NCBI GenBank assembly: GCA_016081115.2
Contig: JABTTQ020002531.1
Coordinates: forward strand, 248,001-312,000
Length of the DNA stretch: 64,000 nucleotides
Direction of reading: 5' to 3'
Origin: Rehmannia glutinosa
Taxonomy: Eukaryota; Streptophyta; Magnoliopsida; Lamiales; Orobanchaceae
The notes beneath the pieces were generated by a model, which worked only from the letters and a program-made list of their open reading frames with translations, had not been told where the DNA came from and ran no database searches. Shown piece after piece: positions 9,730 through 21,109 of the stretch (positions within the stretch are counted from its first letter, which is position 1; each line of letters begins with the position of its first letter). A program made the position numbers and the translations under genes.

Positions 9730-12700
9730 TTAATTCTGTGAAATCAAACTCGTGATTGATAATGAATGGCTTATTGATTCGCCTGCACTTTTCACATGTC
9801 ACCATTTAAAAATCATTTTCAAGCTACGATGAAGTGAAAACTGTCATGTTTCTATGCGCCAATGAGAAAAAATGTGAAGTTCTTGGAATTGGTGATATTT
9901 GCTTGAAATTTGAATCGGTTATGCTTACACTTTGAAAAATGTTAGACATGTACTGATTTGTGCAATAATTTGATATCTTGTCTTTGCGTTAGAAAATGAT
10001 GGATTAGAAGGAGATTTGGAAATGGTGTTATGAAAATTTTGAAAGGTTCTTTAGTGATTTTCAAAGTGTCAAAAGGAATAACTTGTATGTTTGTTTCTTT
10101 GAATCTATGCATGTTCTTTGTTAATGTTGTGAATTCTTTGTCAATGTTGATAAAGCGATTTATGGCATAAAAGGCTAGGTCACATGAGTGGTAAAGGTCT
10201 TGAAATTCTCGCATAAAAATTTGGTTGTTTTGGTAGTGATGTTCTATCATGTTTGCCCTTTTGTGATTCATGTGTGTTAGGAAAACAACATAAAGTTAAA
10301 TTTCCTGTTTCTCCTTTTCCTAATCAATCTGTTTGCATTGATATACTTGAGTATTTGCATGCTGATGTTTGGGGTCCGTCTAGTGAACCCACTCAAGGTG
10401 GAAATAGGTATTTTCTGTCTATAATTGATGATTTTTCAAGAAAAGTCTGGGTTTTCTTAATGAAAAATAAATCTGATGTGTTTGAAAAATTCAAGAATTG
10501 GAAAACATTGATTGAGAATCAAACCGGTAAAAGGATTAAAACCCTTAGATGAGATAATGGTCTTGAATTCGCAATAACTTGTTTGACAACTTATGTCTTG
10601 AATATGGTATTAAAAGGCATAAAGCGCGCCTTATACGCCGCAAAGAAATGGTGTTGCCGAAGCGTATGAATAGAACCTTACTTGAAAGGGTGGGAGCATG
10701 CTTGCTTCCTCGGGTCTTTCAAAAAGGTTCAGGGTGAAGTTGTTCATACGGCCGCGTATTTGATTAATAGATCTCCATCTCGTGTCTTTGAAAGGAAAAT
10801 GTCCGAATTTGTGTTTTTCGGTAAACAAATTGATTTTTCAAACTTGAAAGTATTTGGTTGTCTTTTGCATTTGTTCATCAAAAAGGTGATAAACTTGAAC
10901 CAAGATCTAAAAATGTGTTTTTAGGATATCCTGAAGGTGTGAAAGTATAGGTTGTGGCAGGGTGAACCTGGTTTTAAAATTTTAATTAGTAGAGATGTCA
11001 TTTTTAATGAATCAATTTCCATGTTTGACTCCTCTTTGCCTTTGTGTGAATACGAGCCACGCTCCAAATAAGGTGGAGCAAATACTGTTTCAATTAATTT
11101 TGATGATTCTGAAAATGTACATCCGAAATTGAAAATGTGCACGAACATATTCCGAAAATGAGCGATTTTGAGCATATGCCACGAAAATGTTGATGTTCTT
11201 TGATTTGCATGATGAATTGGCCGATTTGGATGATAATGAACATCATGAACTTGGTAACTATCAACTTGCTAGGGATAGAACTCGAAGGAATATTAAGGCA
11301 ACCTTCTCGTTTTGATGATTTTCACTTGACCGTATGTGTTTTTTGTTTTTTGAGTCAATTGATAATTGTGAACCTAAAACTTACCAAGAAGCTTTAAATT
11401 GAACATTCTCAAGAGTGGTTAAATGCTATGCATGAAGAAATGAACTCTTTAAATGTTAACAACACTCAGGTACTTGTACCTAAACCACGAAAAATTGTTT
11501 CCGTGGTTGATTGTAAGTGGTTGTTTAAAGTAAAGAATGAGAATGAGTCATGCACGTTTTAAAAAGCTAGACTTGTGGCTAAAGGTTTTACTCAAAAGGA
11601 AGGTGTTGATTATCTTTGAAATATTTGCTCTGTTGTGAAATTTACAACCGTGCGAATTATGCTTGCCTTCGATCGCTTTCGATTTAATTGGGAATTGAAA
11701 CAGATTAGATGTGAAAACCGCCTTTTTGCATGGTGATTTAAACTGAAAAAATCTATATGCAAATGTAGGAAGGTTTTGTGGATAATAAGAAATCGATTTT
11801 GTTTGTTTGTTGAAAAATACTTATATGGCTTGAAACAATCTCCTAGATGTTGGAACAAGAAATTTGACGAATGCATGTTGTCTTTGAATTTTAAAAAAGT
11901 AATTACGATCATTTGTCTTTATTTCAAAGAAAATGCAAAAGTGCTGTTTTCTTGTTGATTTATGTTGATGATATGTTTTTGATTAGTCCGTGTGTTAAAA
12001 CTATTGAGCATGTTAAAAACTGTCTAAGTGCTAAGTTTGACATGAAATATTTAGGAGATGCTAAAAGGATTTTAGGAATGAATATACTTAGAGATAGGAA
12101 AAATTCTGTGATTTTTTCGAATCAAATTTCTTATGTGCGAGAAAATTTTGTCTAAATTTTCTATGAGTGATTCCGCACTGTTAATGTTCCTTTGGCTGCC
12201 CATTTCTTGTTAAGTAAAGAATGAGTGTCCTAAAACTGAGCATGATATTAATTTTATGAAGAATGTGCCATATTCCAATGCTATAGGTTCATTATGTATC
12301 TTATGGTTAGCACTAGACCAGGATATTGCTTATTACGTGAGTTGCTTGAGTAGATACATGTCTAATCCCTGGAATTATACATTGGAATGCTCTTAAATGG
12401 CTTTTGCGTTATTTGAAACATTCTTTGAATTACGGTTTGAAATTTGCTAAGTGCAAAGATGGGGTTAAATTGAATGGTTACGTGGATTCTAATTATGCAA
12501 ATGATAAGGATAGAGAAAATCAACAACATCTTATGTGTTCACTTTGTGTGGTTCATGTGTTAGTTGGAAATCACGATTCTGAGACATTGTTGCATTGTCT
12601 ACAATGGCCCGAACACGAGTATATAGTCAGAATGAAGCATTTAAAGAAGCAATATGGCTTAAGGGCTTGATTTACGAACTTGGTTTTCTTGATGGTAATG

Positions 12701-12828
12701 TTGTTGTTTTTTTTCCGATCAGTCAACGGTATTCAATTGTGTAAGAATCCTGTTTTCATGATAGAACTAAGCATATCGATGTGAGGTTTCATTATATTCG
12801 TGATATTGTTGCTAAAAGGCTTAGTTAA
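9730..12828 (+). pseudogene. Copia pol (protease, integrase, reverse transcriptase, RNase H), decayed
   Basis: Visible landmarks in order are: protease EWLIDS near 9762; the integrase zinc-binding WHKRLGHMS near 10165 and CDSC near 10262; the integrase core HADVWGP near 10357 and DNGLEF near 10555; the RT segment DVKTAFLHGDL near 11708; the catalytic YVDDM near 11960; and RNase H words YLKHSLNYGLKFAK near 12407 and VDSNYAND near 12482. Pol ends with a VRFHYIRDIV-like segment near 12780. Frames change many times and stops interrupt most domains (for example a TGA before DNGLEF), so no functional polyprotein is encoded. Confidence 0.85.
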
Positions 12829-13090
12829 TCTTGAAAAAATACCTTCGAATTTAATCCCGCGATATGGGAACTAAATGCTTGCTGTGAGTAAATTTTTGAC
12901 ATGTCTTAAAATTTTGAATTTTGATCTGAGTGATTAAGCAGAAATGTACTTGTTGGTTTTTGTTTATAACTTGCTATGTGCTTGTTATAAATCGTTTCGC
13001 CAAAGCACTTTGTGTGCAATAAATGAAAAATGAAAAAAAAAGCGATGATGATTATGTGTGTATGTCGAGTTGTAGGAACCGAAATTGTGC

Positions 13091-13101
13091 AAGGTGGAGA
13101 A
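13091..13101 (+). other. Polypurine tract of the copia element
   Basis: AAGGTGGAGAA directly precedes the 3' LTR start (TGTTGTAATATGG). It is the expected plus-strand primer site. Confidence 0.8.
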
Positions 13102-14176
13102 TGTTGTAATATGGCCCAATTCAATTGGTACCCCATATAACATTTGTCCAGGCCCATCGAGAAGAAGCCCAAAGCAACCAAAGCCCCTTTTGTTTGACCG
13201 GATGGTTTTTATTTTGAGACCGCGGACCCTTATTTTCGAATCGGCCGTTGGATTGAGGTTTTGATCTCAGCGTCCATCTCCTCTTATATCCTCAACCCAT
13301 TTGGAACCCTGAAGAGGAAGCTACGGTGATACTTCTTACTTTTACTGCGCCGCTCGGCTTTGAACTCTCTCTCTCGCTAAAAATCTCGATCTCTCTCTTC
13401 TCGATTCTTTGTGAATCCTTTGTGAGTGACTGTGAGATTTCGATAGAGCTCCGATCATCTTCTTGGTTCGGTTCTTGTGAGTTTCTTGGTGGGTTTAGAA
13501 AGGGTTTGGGTATTTGAGGTTCGACCTTCGTGGTCTTCTCCTGGTGGTCCGTCCGTTCGTGTTTCTCTTAGGTGGTCGTCCCCTTCGTGGTTTTCTCCGG
13601 GAAAAACTTGGGCGTTGGAAGGCTATAGGGCTTCGGGTCTCTTTGTGGCCAACTTTGGGTGCGTCCGGTTCGTAGTCGACGGTGAAGGGGGCCTCTACAC
13701 ATAACCCGAGCCTTCCCTTTGAGGTCGTCCGTCTCGTTGTTCTTTGTCGGAGCTTTAAGCTCGGCTCAAAAGATCCTGATACCCTTCCTTTTCTTTAGCT
13801 TTCGGTTTGGTTCTATTTTTAGTCCACATTTCGATTTCTTGATTTGTTTTGTGGCGGTACATTGTGAAAAGGTCAGCCTCAATCCGGTTGGTGATCGGCT
13901 TCGGGCTGTTCTTAGGGTGTTTGGGTATTCTTAGTATTTCCAGCTTTTAGTTTCTTTTTCCTTTGCTTTGGCTTGAATGGGAAAGTGCCTTTCCTTGTGC
14001 GTGTGCATCGCATCGCACGGCTTTATTTTCTAGTTTATTGCAATATTAGAAAGAGGTCTCGTAATCCCTAATCCCTACCCCGTAGGATCATTTTGTAATA
14101 GTTAAGTTTGTCGGACTATTGTTCAAAAATGGCTATGGCGTTCGGACACGACACACAAATGGGTCGATACCTAACG
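13102..14176 (+). repeat. 3' LTR of the copia element
   Basis: Colinear copy of the 5' LTR, ending GATACCTAACG where the 5' copy ends TAACA. Over the comparable core the two LTRs differ largely by single-base length changes in short runs (GGACC/GGCC, GAGGG/GAGG, CTCCC/CTCC, ATCCC/ATCC) and by few substitutions. Confidence 0.88.
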
Positions 14177-15205
14177 AGACATACCTCTTCGATAGAGAGT
14201 CACATTATTCCTTCAGAAAAAACACCTCTTTGAAATGTCGGCAAAAATCAAATTATGAGATCGCAAAAAATTTGTGTCACTACCTTTAGTAATAACACTG
14301 ATCTTATTCAATTCCTTGCACACTTTAAATAATGCAAATGAAAAGTTCAACAAAGAGATAATGTTAGAATCTTTTGGCTTCTTCTTTTGATAGCCGCCAC
14401 TGATGTCTGTTTCTTCCTGGCTCATGCCTACTTTTGGGCAAGCACATCTCATAGGGAAACAATGCATGGGAAGACAGTTTTTCTATGTGGGTCTTAAACT
14501 TTCTCTTATCATTAGGGTCCATAAAGGGTTACAAGTTATAACTTCTACCTATGTTTGCTTCAAAATGATATATAACCAACATTTTTAAAAAGCAATTTGC
14601 ATAAGGAAGTGCACACTCAAAGAGCACAAAATTATTGGAGCAGTCTTTAACAAGACTGAAATATGGGCCAAAAGTTGACACACTTTTTGGACAATTAGAT
14701 GACTTCTTGTATAGAATCTTTTCAACTTCTTTCTTTTATCTCTGATCTATTGATTGAGTTTAAAGATTTGATCTCATCATCTCAAGTTTTAGGCAGATTC
14801 TATATTTAAAAGCATATGTAATCTCCTATTCCACCATTTAGATTCATGTCATACTTTTCTTGTTTTAATTTAATAAATAAAATATATCATGCATAACAAC
14901 AGTAATGTTTCAAGTACTAAAAAAAACTGCGACAATATAGATGATTTAATAGAAGATGAAATATGATCCTGAATAATGAAGGCCGACTTAGAAGTTCAAA
15001 TATGGGGCACCAAATTTACGACACCAGACTTCCTATTCCACTTGGTTAGATGAGTGACACGTATCTTGAGGATAAGTATGTGTTGTTGATTGTTTGAATG
15101 TTTTTGCACGTGTCATTCATCTGAGTAATGAAATAGGAAGTGGAATAAAAGGCATGAACCCTAAATTTACAAAGATTAGATTATGAAACTAAGGAAAGAA
15201 ACTCA
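14177..15205. other. Spacer with a small foldback, no gene recognised
   Basis: AT-rich and non-coding as far as I can see. A minus-strand open frame of 84 codons (14467-14213) has no recognisable family signature. At 15026-15155 an imperfect inverted repeat (CTTCCTATTCCA ... GATGAGTGACACGT against ACGTGTCATTCATCTGAG ... AATAGGAAGTGGAAT) could be a small MITE. No target duplication was found. Confidence 0.3.
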
Positions 15206-15763
15206 GGCCTTGTTTGTTTATGTTTCCAAGCCACCATTTCCAATTTCCAACTATTCATAGAAATAGAATCATGTTTGTTTATAAATTTTCCAATAGAAAT
15301 TATCATTTTCACTTTTCACTTTTCACTTTTCACATAAAACAGCATCTCAAACCTATAATTTCAATTCTCAACCCCATACACTACCCTACATCACTCATCA
15401 ATCACTATTCTCATTTTTTTATCCAAATATATATGTGGGACCCTCCATTATCAATTTTATCTACTTAAAATATTACCATATATATCTAATGAGACACACT
15501 AGCCTACAATCTTACAAATATAATACTATATATTCAATTAAAATATTCAATCACTATCAACTTTTTAAATTATTATGCACATAAAATATTACTTCAAAAC
15601 TACTCAACCAAACATAATCTCATTTTCAAACCTACTTAAAACTCATTTTCATTCACTCATCCAAACACAATTCCAAGCCACACGAAAACCAATAAATTCT
15701 CAAAATTTATTTTCCAACACTAGAAACTAGAAATGGTCCATGAAAACATAACCATACAAGGCC
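15206..15763. mobile_element. TIR-flanked MITE, about 558 bp
   Basis: The left end GGCCTTGTTTGTTTATGTTT and the right end (complement GGCCTTGTATGGTTATGTTT) form a terminal inverted repeat of about 20 bp. The flanks read TCA on both sides (15203-15205 and 15764-15766); equivalently CTCAG flanks a GCCTTGT terminus. The interior is AT/CA-rich and non-coding. A GGCCTTG terminus with a 3-bp duplication fits PIF/Harbinger (Tourist-like) elements, but the 5-bp reading cannot be excluded. Confidence 0.65.
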
Positions 15764-16507
15764 TCAGAGTCCCACAGTATCTCTTGAATAAAATTACACT
15801 AAAGAGTAAGTGGCCATAAACAAAAAGGTGTTTGTTTTGTTATAGTATGCAATCTTCACAAAAAAATCTTCATGCAATGTAAATAATGGGTAGTGGAATG
15901 GTGGACCATAAAACCACTACAATATTGTTGGACCAATTGTCTCAAGGTATGCTAATTGAAGCTGATGTCTAAAGCTGCAATAAACAAGAAGCACACAAAC
16001 AAGTAAATAAATAACAAAGAATATTACCAAACAAATAAATATATAGTCATGCTTTCGTCATATTATGCGACAATATACCGTGTTTCAATCGCCATTATCC
16101 ATTATCTCTAGTCTATGAGAAACATGGACTGATCAATGAATTTTTCAGAGCACAAAATAAATATAATTATAAACTACATAAAAAATAATTTATAATGTCA
16201 CACATTGCTTATCTAACCTAATTAGTACATATAACTTTTAAAAATTTATATAACACTATTAACAATTTCTTTTAGTAATATTATAAAACACTTTTGATTT
16301 ATAAATTACGACACTTTTATAAATAATGTTATGAGTGTTGTGATTTTGGGCACACTATTAACCTAACATAATATCATTTTTAATGTTATAATATTATATA
16401 AAACTTTTTTTAAAAATAACTATTAACTACTATATAACACTTTGTGCGTGAAATTCATTGTTTTATATAAATAATGTTGAAGAAATAATAAAAAGAAAAA
16501 AGCTATG

Positions 16508-16521
16508 GGGGCACGTGCCCC
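16508..16521. promoter_or_regulatory. 14-bp GC-rich palindrome with a central G-box
   Basis: GGGGCACGTGCCCC is a perfect palindrome in otherwise AT-rich sequence, about 340 bp upstream of the FRO start codon. Its centre, CACGTG, is the G-box core bound by plant bHLH and bZIP factors. Root ferric reductases are known to be controlled by bHLH proteins (FIT and subgroup Ib partners), so a regulatory role is possible. It could equally be a transposon remnant. Confidence 0.4.
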
Positions 16522-16757
16522 TAGTGGATTGTATAGCCTTATAGGTCTTTTGCTCATGAGAAACCAAAGTCCACATTAACATAATGTAACTAATGAAACA
16601 AAAAGAATCATGATAAAGGATATCACATAAATCCCATCACATAATGGTGCCTTTTAATTTTGTTACATGAATCTGAATGAAAATACCACCTCTGCAAAAT
16701 GGTGGGGATACTCAATCAAGTGATTTTCTTACAACTAGTATTTCTTACCTGAGTACT

Positions 16758-16766
16758 TATATAAAG
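16758..16766 (+). promoter_or_regulatory. TATA box of the FRO gene
   Basis: TATATAAAG lies 84 bp before the ATG at 16850. This predicts a start of transcription near 16790 and a short 5' leader of roughly 60 bases. Confidence 0.6.
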
Positions 16767-16849
16767 GCTCTAGACAAAAGTATTTAGTTGTATTGTTTAG
16801 TACGTGGAATAATTGAATCCTATTTCTTGGAAAAATATCAAGGCTAAAA

Positions 16850-19800
16850 ATGACTCGGATTTCCCTTTTCATACTCAACATATTGATGATCTTGATATTT
16901 GCTGGTTGGTTATCTCTTTGGGCTCTTAAGCCAACTGAATTCTGGACAAAGAAATGGAAAAATGCAGAAGAAAAGGCAACATCTTCCCTGTTTGGCTACA
17001 ACGGTAATGTATATTAATATTTTTTGCCGAAAAAATCTGTAATTAAAAATGTTAATAGTTCTGATATTGCACAGGTCTTGATTTTGCTGTCTACACCTTT
17101 CCTATAATTGCTTTGGCTATAATCGGATTTATCTACTCGGAACTGAAACGAAGAGAACGAAGAAAAAGGTATAATAGAATTGAAAATATGACAACATAGA
17201 AAAGATTAGACTTTTTCGATGTCACACATTTTGTACTTTGATGCAGACAAGGAAGAAATGCATTCACTTCTTTCACAAGTCCAATGTTTGTGAATCGGTA
17301 CATAGGTATTTTGTCTGGAGCACAGATTTTTGCTTCATCTCTGTTTATCGTCTTTCTTGTTTGGACATTCTACGCCCGTGTTTCTAACGATTTCAAGAAG
17401 ATGACACCAATCAAATCATTCAAACTGAGTCTGTAAGTGTTTTTTTTATGCTCCTAAAGTTTTTAGTCTGATTACAAATCAATTGGTATCTGTAATTTTG
17501 AAAGATAACTGTATTTTTATTTTAAAGTTTGTAATTAACTCTATTTTTTTTATAAGTGATCAATCTAGAAAAGAAGAGGATTCCAAATTAACAGTAAATC
17601 ATATGTACCTGATTTCAGATGGCAATACAAGTTGTTCAGAATGGCGACACGGTGTGGCTTGTTATCAGAAGCTTGTCTAGCTTTACTTCTTCTGCCTGTC
17701 TTAAGAGGGATGTCCGTTTTTCGGTTACTTGGCATCCAGTTCGAAGCTTCTGTAAGATACCATATTTGGCTCGGAACTTTAATGATGTTTTTCGCCACAT
17801 TACACGGTGCAGGCACGTTCCTTATCTGGGGACTAAATCACAGAATCCAAGATGAGGTAACAAATTCTTGCACAACCTTTGGAACTCAACTTAACTTAAA
17901 TATAAGATAGCATATGTTAAAATAAGGAAGCGTTTGCAAACACTTAAAAAAAGTGATTCTTAGCTTTTGGTTGGATGAAAAAAAGTAGTTTATAAAGTTT
18001 TCAAAATGCAAACTTCTCTGATAATGGAGATAACTGCCAAACTACCCATGAGGCTTGGGTTAATTACAGAAAAAAACCCAGAAAGTTCTTGAAAATTACG
18101 AAAAATCCCTTTCTGTAAGACACTCTACTCCTTCATAAACAAAAATATTTCAAATACCGTCCCTACATTTAACATAGAATCAAACTCAAGGGTTTTTTTT
18201 AATATTCAAACATCTTTGGGTTCTTTTTTGTAATTAACCAAAACCTCAGGAGTAGTTTTTGTAATTATCCCTATAATTTATTCACCGAACACTATCTTTT
18301 AACGTAGTCAACTTTTAGCTTCTATTTATAAACATTATCAATTTCTCATATTCAACTACTTTTCGCTTCTTCTACAATAAATCACTTCCTAAGTAGATGA
18401 CTTTAAAAACAGATGTGGAAGTGGCAGAAAAAAGGACGAATATACCTCGCAGGAGAAATGGCTCTTGTAACAGGCTTAATCATTTGGATCACTGCACTTC
18501 CTCAGATTAGAAGGAAATGGTTTGAGGTCTTTTATTACACACACCACCTTTACATAGTCTTCATAGTATTCTTCTTGTTCCATGGAGGTGATCGCCATTT
18601 TTATATGATTTTTCCCGGAGTTTTCTCTTCGCCCTGGATAAACTACTCCGAATTGTACAGTCCAGGCCCGAAACGTGCATTCTTTCTGCTCGAGTCTTCC
18701 CATGCAGAGCCATAGAACTGATTTTGCCAAAGGATCCAAGTAAACTCTCAATCTTTATCATTGCCAGGAACTTCGTATGTTGGGTTAATTACAAAAATAC
18801 CCTAGAGTTTTAGTGTAATTACAAAAATACAATTATTTTTAAAAACTACAAAATCCCATGGATATTTGTTAAGAAAAAACAAACTCGTAATACCTTAAGA
18901 GAAGGGGGTATTAGTAATTTTGAACCATAATTGAATTTTTCGTAATCAGGCAGACATCAATGGTGATTTTTGTAAGGGACGATTACAAAAACTACCCCTA
19001 AGGTTTGGGTAATTTACAAAAAATCCATAGATGTTTGAAAATTACAAAAAAACCTTGAGTTTTGATTCTATGTAAGGGGGTAATTGTAATATTTTTACAA
19101 ATGTAACGAGGGTGTTTGAAATGTTTTAGCTTATGAAGGGGGTAAAGTGTAATACATAATCAATTCTCAAGTGGTTTTTGTAATTTTTAAAAACTTCTGA
19201 TTTTTTGTAATTAACCCAAACTTTAGGGGTTGTTTTTGTAATTATTCCTTTTTATAATTGTCCTTTGTATGTCGGTCTTTAAAGTAACCAATATTGCAGG
19301 ATTGAAATATACACCAACAAGTGTGATCTTTTTGAAGATACCAAGCATTTCAAAGTTCCAATGGCATCCATTCAGTGTAACTTCCAGCTCTAGCATCGAT
19401 GAGAACACAATCTCAATCATTGTGAAAAGTGAGGGACAATGGACAAATTCCCTCTATAACCAAATTTATGCTGATCAAAATTCAGAAGCTGATCAGAGGA
19501 AGTGTATTCGAGTTGCAATAGAAGGTCCATATGGACCTGCCTCAATGGAATTTGTAAGGTAAAAATATGATCAACAGAGCATGATTGAATTTCTATCACC
19601 ATAACATATTCATGGAACACAGTTAACATTTTAGGGTAAATTACATAACGGAAAATAATTTTTTGCAACCAAAACTTTGGCTATTTTTGCACTTTGCAAC
19701 CTAAACTATCAGTTTTTGCAACTAACAACCTAAACATTGCGTGTTTTTCACTTTCCAACCTCCGGCCAGCTGGAATTGGAATATTCGCCCATGTGACCTG

Positions 19801-21109
19801 GAATATTCCAACTCCAAAGGTTGCAAGTGAAAAACCAACAAAGTCTAGATTGTTAGTTGAAAAAAAGCAGTTTATATTGCAAAGTGTAAAAATGGCAAAA
19901 GTTGATGTTGCACACAATTATTTCCTCATTACAAAAACTACCCCTGAGCTTTTGTCTAATTACAAAAAAATCCAGTTATCTTTCAAAATTACAAACACTC
20001 CCTTGATGTTTGTATTTACTTAACAAGTACCCCCTATTGAGGGTGCAGTTTGTAAAACAGATATAATATCAATGGAGTATTTGGAGTATTTGTAATTTTG
20101 AAAGATAGTTGGGGTTTTTCTAACTTGACTGAACTCAAGGGTGCTTTTTGTAATTAATCCAATATTTTTTCTTGATTAGTTGTAACCTGATACAGGCACG
20201 ACAATTTGCTCCTGGTTGCTGGAGGAATTGGGATAACACCATTTCTGAGTATCTTGAGAGAACTAAGCTCCAACTTGAGCAATAGCAGAAATAGATATCC
20301 AGATAGAATACAACTTATATACACTATAAAGAAATCACAAGATGTTTGCTTGCTGGATCCAATTCTTCCTCGACTTCTAAATATTGAACAATTTCATATA
20401 AAACTCAAATTATACGTTACTCGGGAAAATCAAATTGGCGTGACCCTTAATGAAGTACTCAACGACATTCCTGAGATTCGAACAACATATTTTAGCACTG
20501 CATGCACAAATTACGCAATATATGGATCCGAAAACTTACTATGGATAGCGGTGATTACAATGTTTTCTTCGATTGTATTTCTCCTCTCGCTCGTTTGTTT
20601 CAACAGTTTCGTTATCCCACCGGCCAAGAAACCCTCGGGACAAAAGAGTTCCTCTTCACAAATAGATCTCCTTCTTATCTGTTCTTTTGCTATAGCAATT
20701 ATAGTTAGCACTTTCTTGGCTATTATGATAAGATGGAAAAGGCTAAAGAAAGAGTTTAAAATTTTTTTCTGATAAAGCTGTGAAACTGAGTTCAGTTGAA
20801 GGCAGTAGAGATCTTGACGAACACCAAATTCATTTTGGAGGAAGACCAAACTTTCAAGGTAGCATTTCCTTTACTATTTAAAAAAAATTTTTTTTTTTTT
20901 ACTGCAGAGACTAATTTTGTGTTCTCCTTGCTTTAACAGAATTATTCTCAAATTTCTCAAGTGAATGTGGAGGATCTGATATAGGTGTGTTGGTTTGTGG
21001 GCCTGAAGCAATGAAACAGTCTGTAGCTTTAGCATGCAGACTAGGTAAAAGGAATGCTAAGGGAAATAGACCATACTTCACTTTTCACTCCCTAAATTTT
21101 ACACTCTAG
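16850..21109 (+). CDS. FRO: Ferric-chelate reductase (FRO family), eight exons, two single-base frame breaks
   Basis: Exons: 16850-17003, 17075-17168, 17247-17432, 17619-17856, 18413-18739, 19300-19558, 20196-20858, 20940-21109, all GT/AG. Corrected length is about 696 aa; Arabidopsis FRO2 has 725. FROs are plasma-membrane flavocytochromes passing electrons from NADPH through FAD and two hemes to external ferric chelates. Seen here: an N-terminal membrane segment; heme-ligand histidines in RYHIWLG..TLHG (exon 4) and YYTHHLY..FLFHGG (exon 5); the FAD motif HPFSVTSS and EGPYGP (exon 6); the NADPH motif GGIGITPF (exon 7); two further C-terminal membrane segments; CGPEAM and the family ending FTFHSLNFTL (exon 8). 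Exon 5 lacks one base near 18621-18630, and exon 7 has one extra T in the T-run 20762-20768; phases fit the neighbouring exons only after allowing for both. Either a recent pseudogene or base-calling errors. Conservation otherwise looks functional. FRO2/4/5-like by its N-terminus; the exact ortholog is not assigned. Confidence 0.88.
17926..18389. mobile_element. Tourist-like element in FRO intron 4, carrying a nested MITE
   Basis: The left end GGAAGCGTTTGCAAACAC with AGTGATTCTTAGCTTTT, and the right end complement GGAAGTGATTTATTGTAGAAG, are preceded and followed by TAA (17923-17925 and 18390-18392). The left end matches the MITE of USP intron 1. The centre (18026-18271) is a different element of the ATTACAAAAACTACCCC family described at 18976. 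Confidence 0.6.
18026..18271. mobile_element. MITE of the ATTACAAAAACTACCCC family, nested copy
   Basis: The left side reads CATGAGGCTTGGGTTAATTA. The right side complement reads GGGATAATTACAAAAACTAC, then TCCTGAGGTTTTGGTTAATT. The two halves are imperfect inverted copies around a short centre. It sits wholly inside the Tourist-like element of FRO intron 4. Confidence 0.6.
18976..19248. mobile_element. MITE of the ATTACAAAAACTACCCC family in FRO intron 5
   Basis: About 40-bp terminal inverted repeats. The left end contains GATTACAAAAACTACCCCTA and AGGTTTGGGTAATTTACAAA. The right end complement contains AATTACAAAAACAACCCCTA and AAGTTTGGGTTAATTACAAA. A further partial copy precedes it at 18783-18955 (TTGGGTTAATTACAAAAATA). 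The element is non-coding. Confidence 0.7.
19634..19928. mobile_element. Foldback MITE in FRO intron 6
   Basis: The left half (TTGCAACCAAAACTTTGGC, TTTTTGCACTTTGCAACC) is mirrored by the complement of the right half (GTGCAACATCAACTTTTGCC, TTTTTACACTTTGCAATA). Near the centre are the inverted words GGAATATTC and GAATATTCC. The element is non-coding and directly abuts another MITE. Confidence 0.6.
19929..20161. mobile_element. MITE of the ATTACAAAAACTACCCC family, second element in FRO intron 6
   Basis: The left end reads ATTACAAAAACTACCCCTGA. The right end complement reads GGATTAATTACAAAAAGCAC followed by CCTTGAGTT. Both sides share TATCTTTCAAAATTACAAA further in, in inverted orientation. Confidence 0.6.

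Larger units (their letters stand above)
7356..14176 (+). mobile_element. Full-length decayed Ty1/copia retrotransposon
   Basis: Two long terminal repeats (about 1,075 bp each) flank, in order, a primer-binding site, gag with a CCHC knuckle, protease, integrase, reverse transcriptase, RNase H and a polypurine tract. Integrase before reverse transcriptase marks the copia superfamily, and the domain wording resembles the Tnt1-type plant lineages. Flanking bases are AGAGA on the left and AGACA on the right, an imperfect 5-bp target duplication. All coding regions carry stops and frameshifts, so this copy is not autonomous. Confidence 0.9.
15764..16849. other. Spacer upstream of the FRO gene
   Basis: Strongly AT-rich, no coding signal. 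Between 16150 and 16480 the words TATAACACT, TTATAAA and ACACTTTT recur in both orientations, suggesting decayed transposon sequence. The stretch ends in the GC-rich palindrome and TATA box listed separately. Confidence 0.35.

Noticed and set aside
14213..14467. 84-codon minus-strand open frame as a possible gene
   Set aside because: No recognised motif, no neighbouring exon with matching phase, and it sits beside a retrotransposon in AT-rich DNA.
20511..20849. 112-codon minus-strand open frame
   Set aside because: It is antisense to FRO exon 7, which has strong family evidence on the plus strand.
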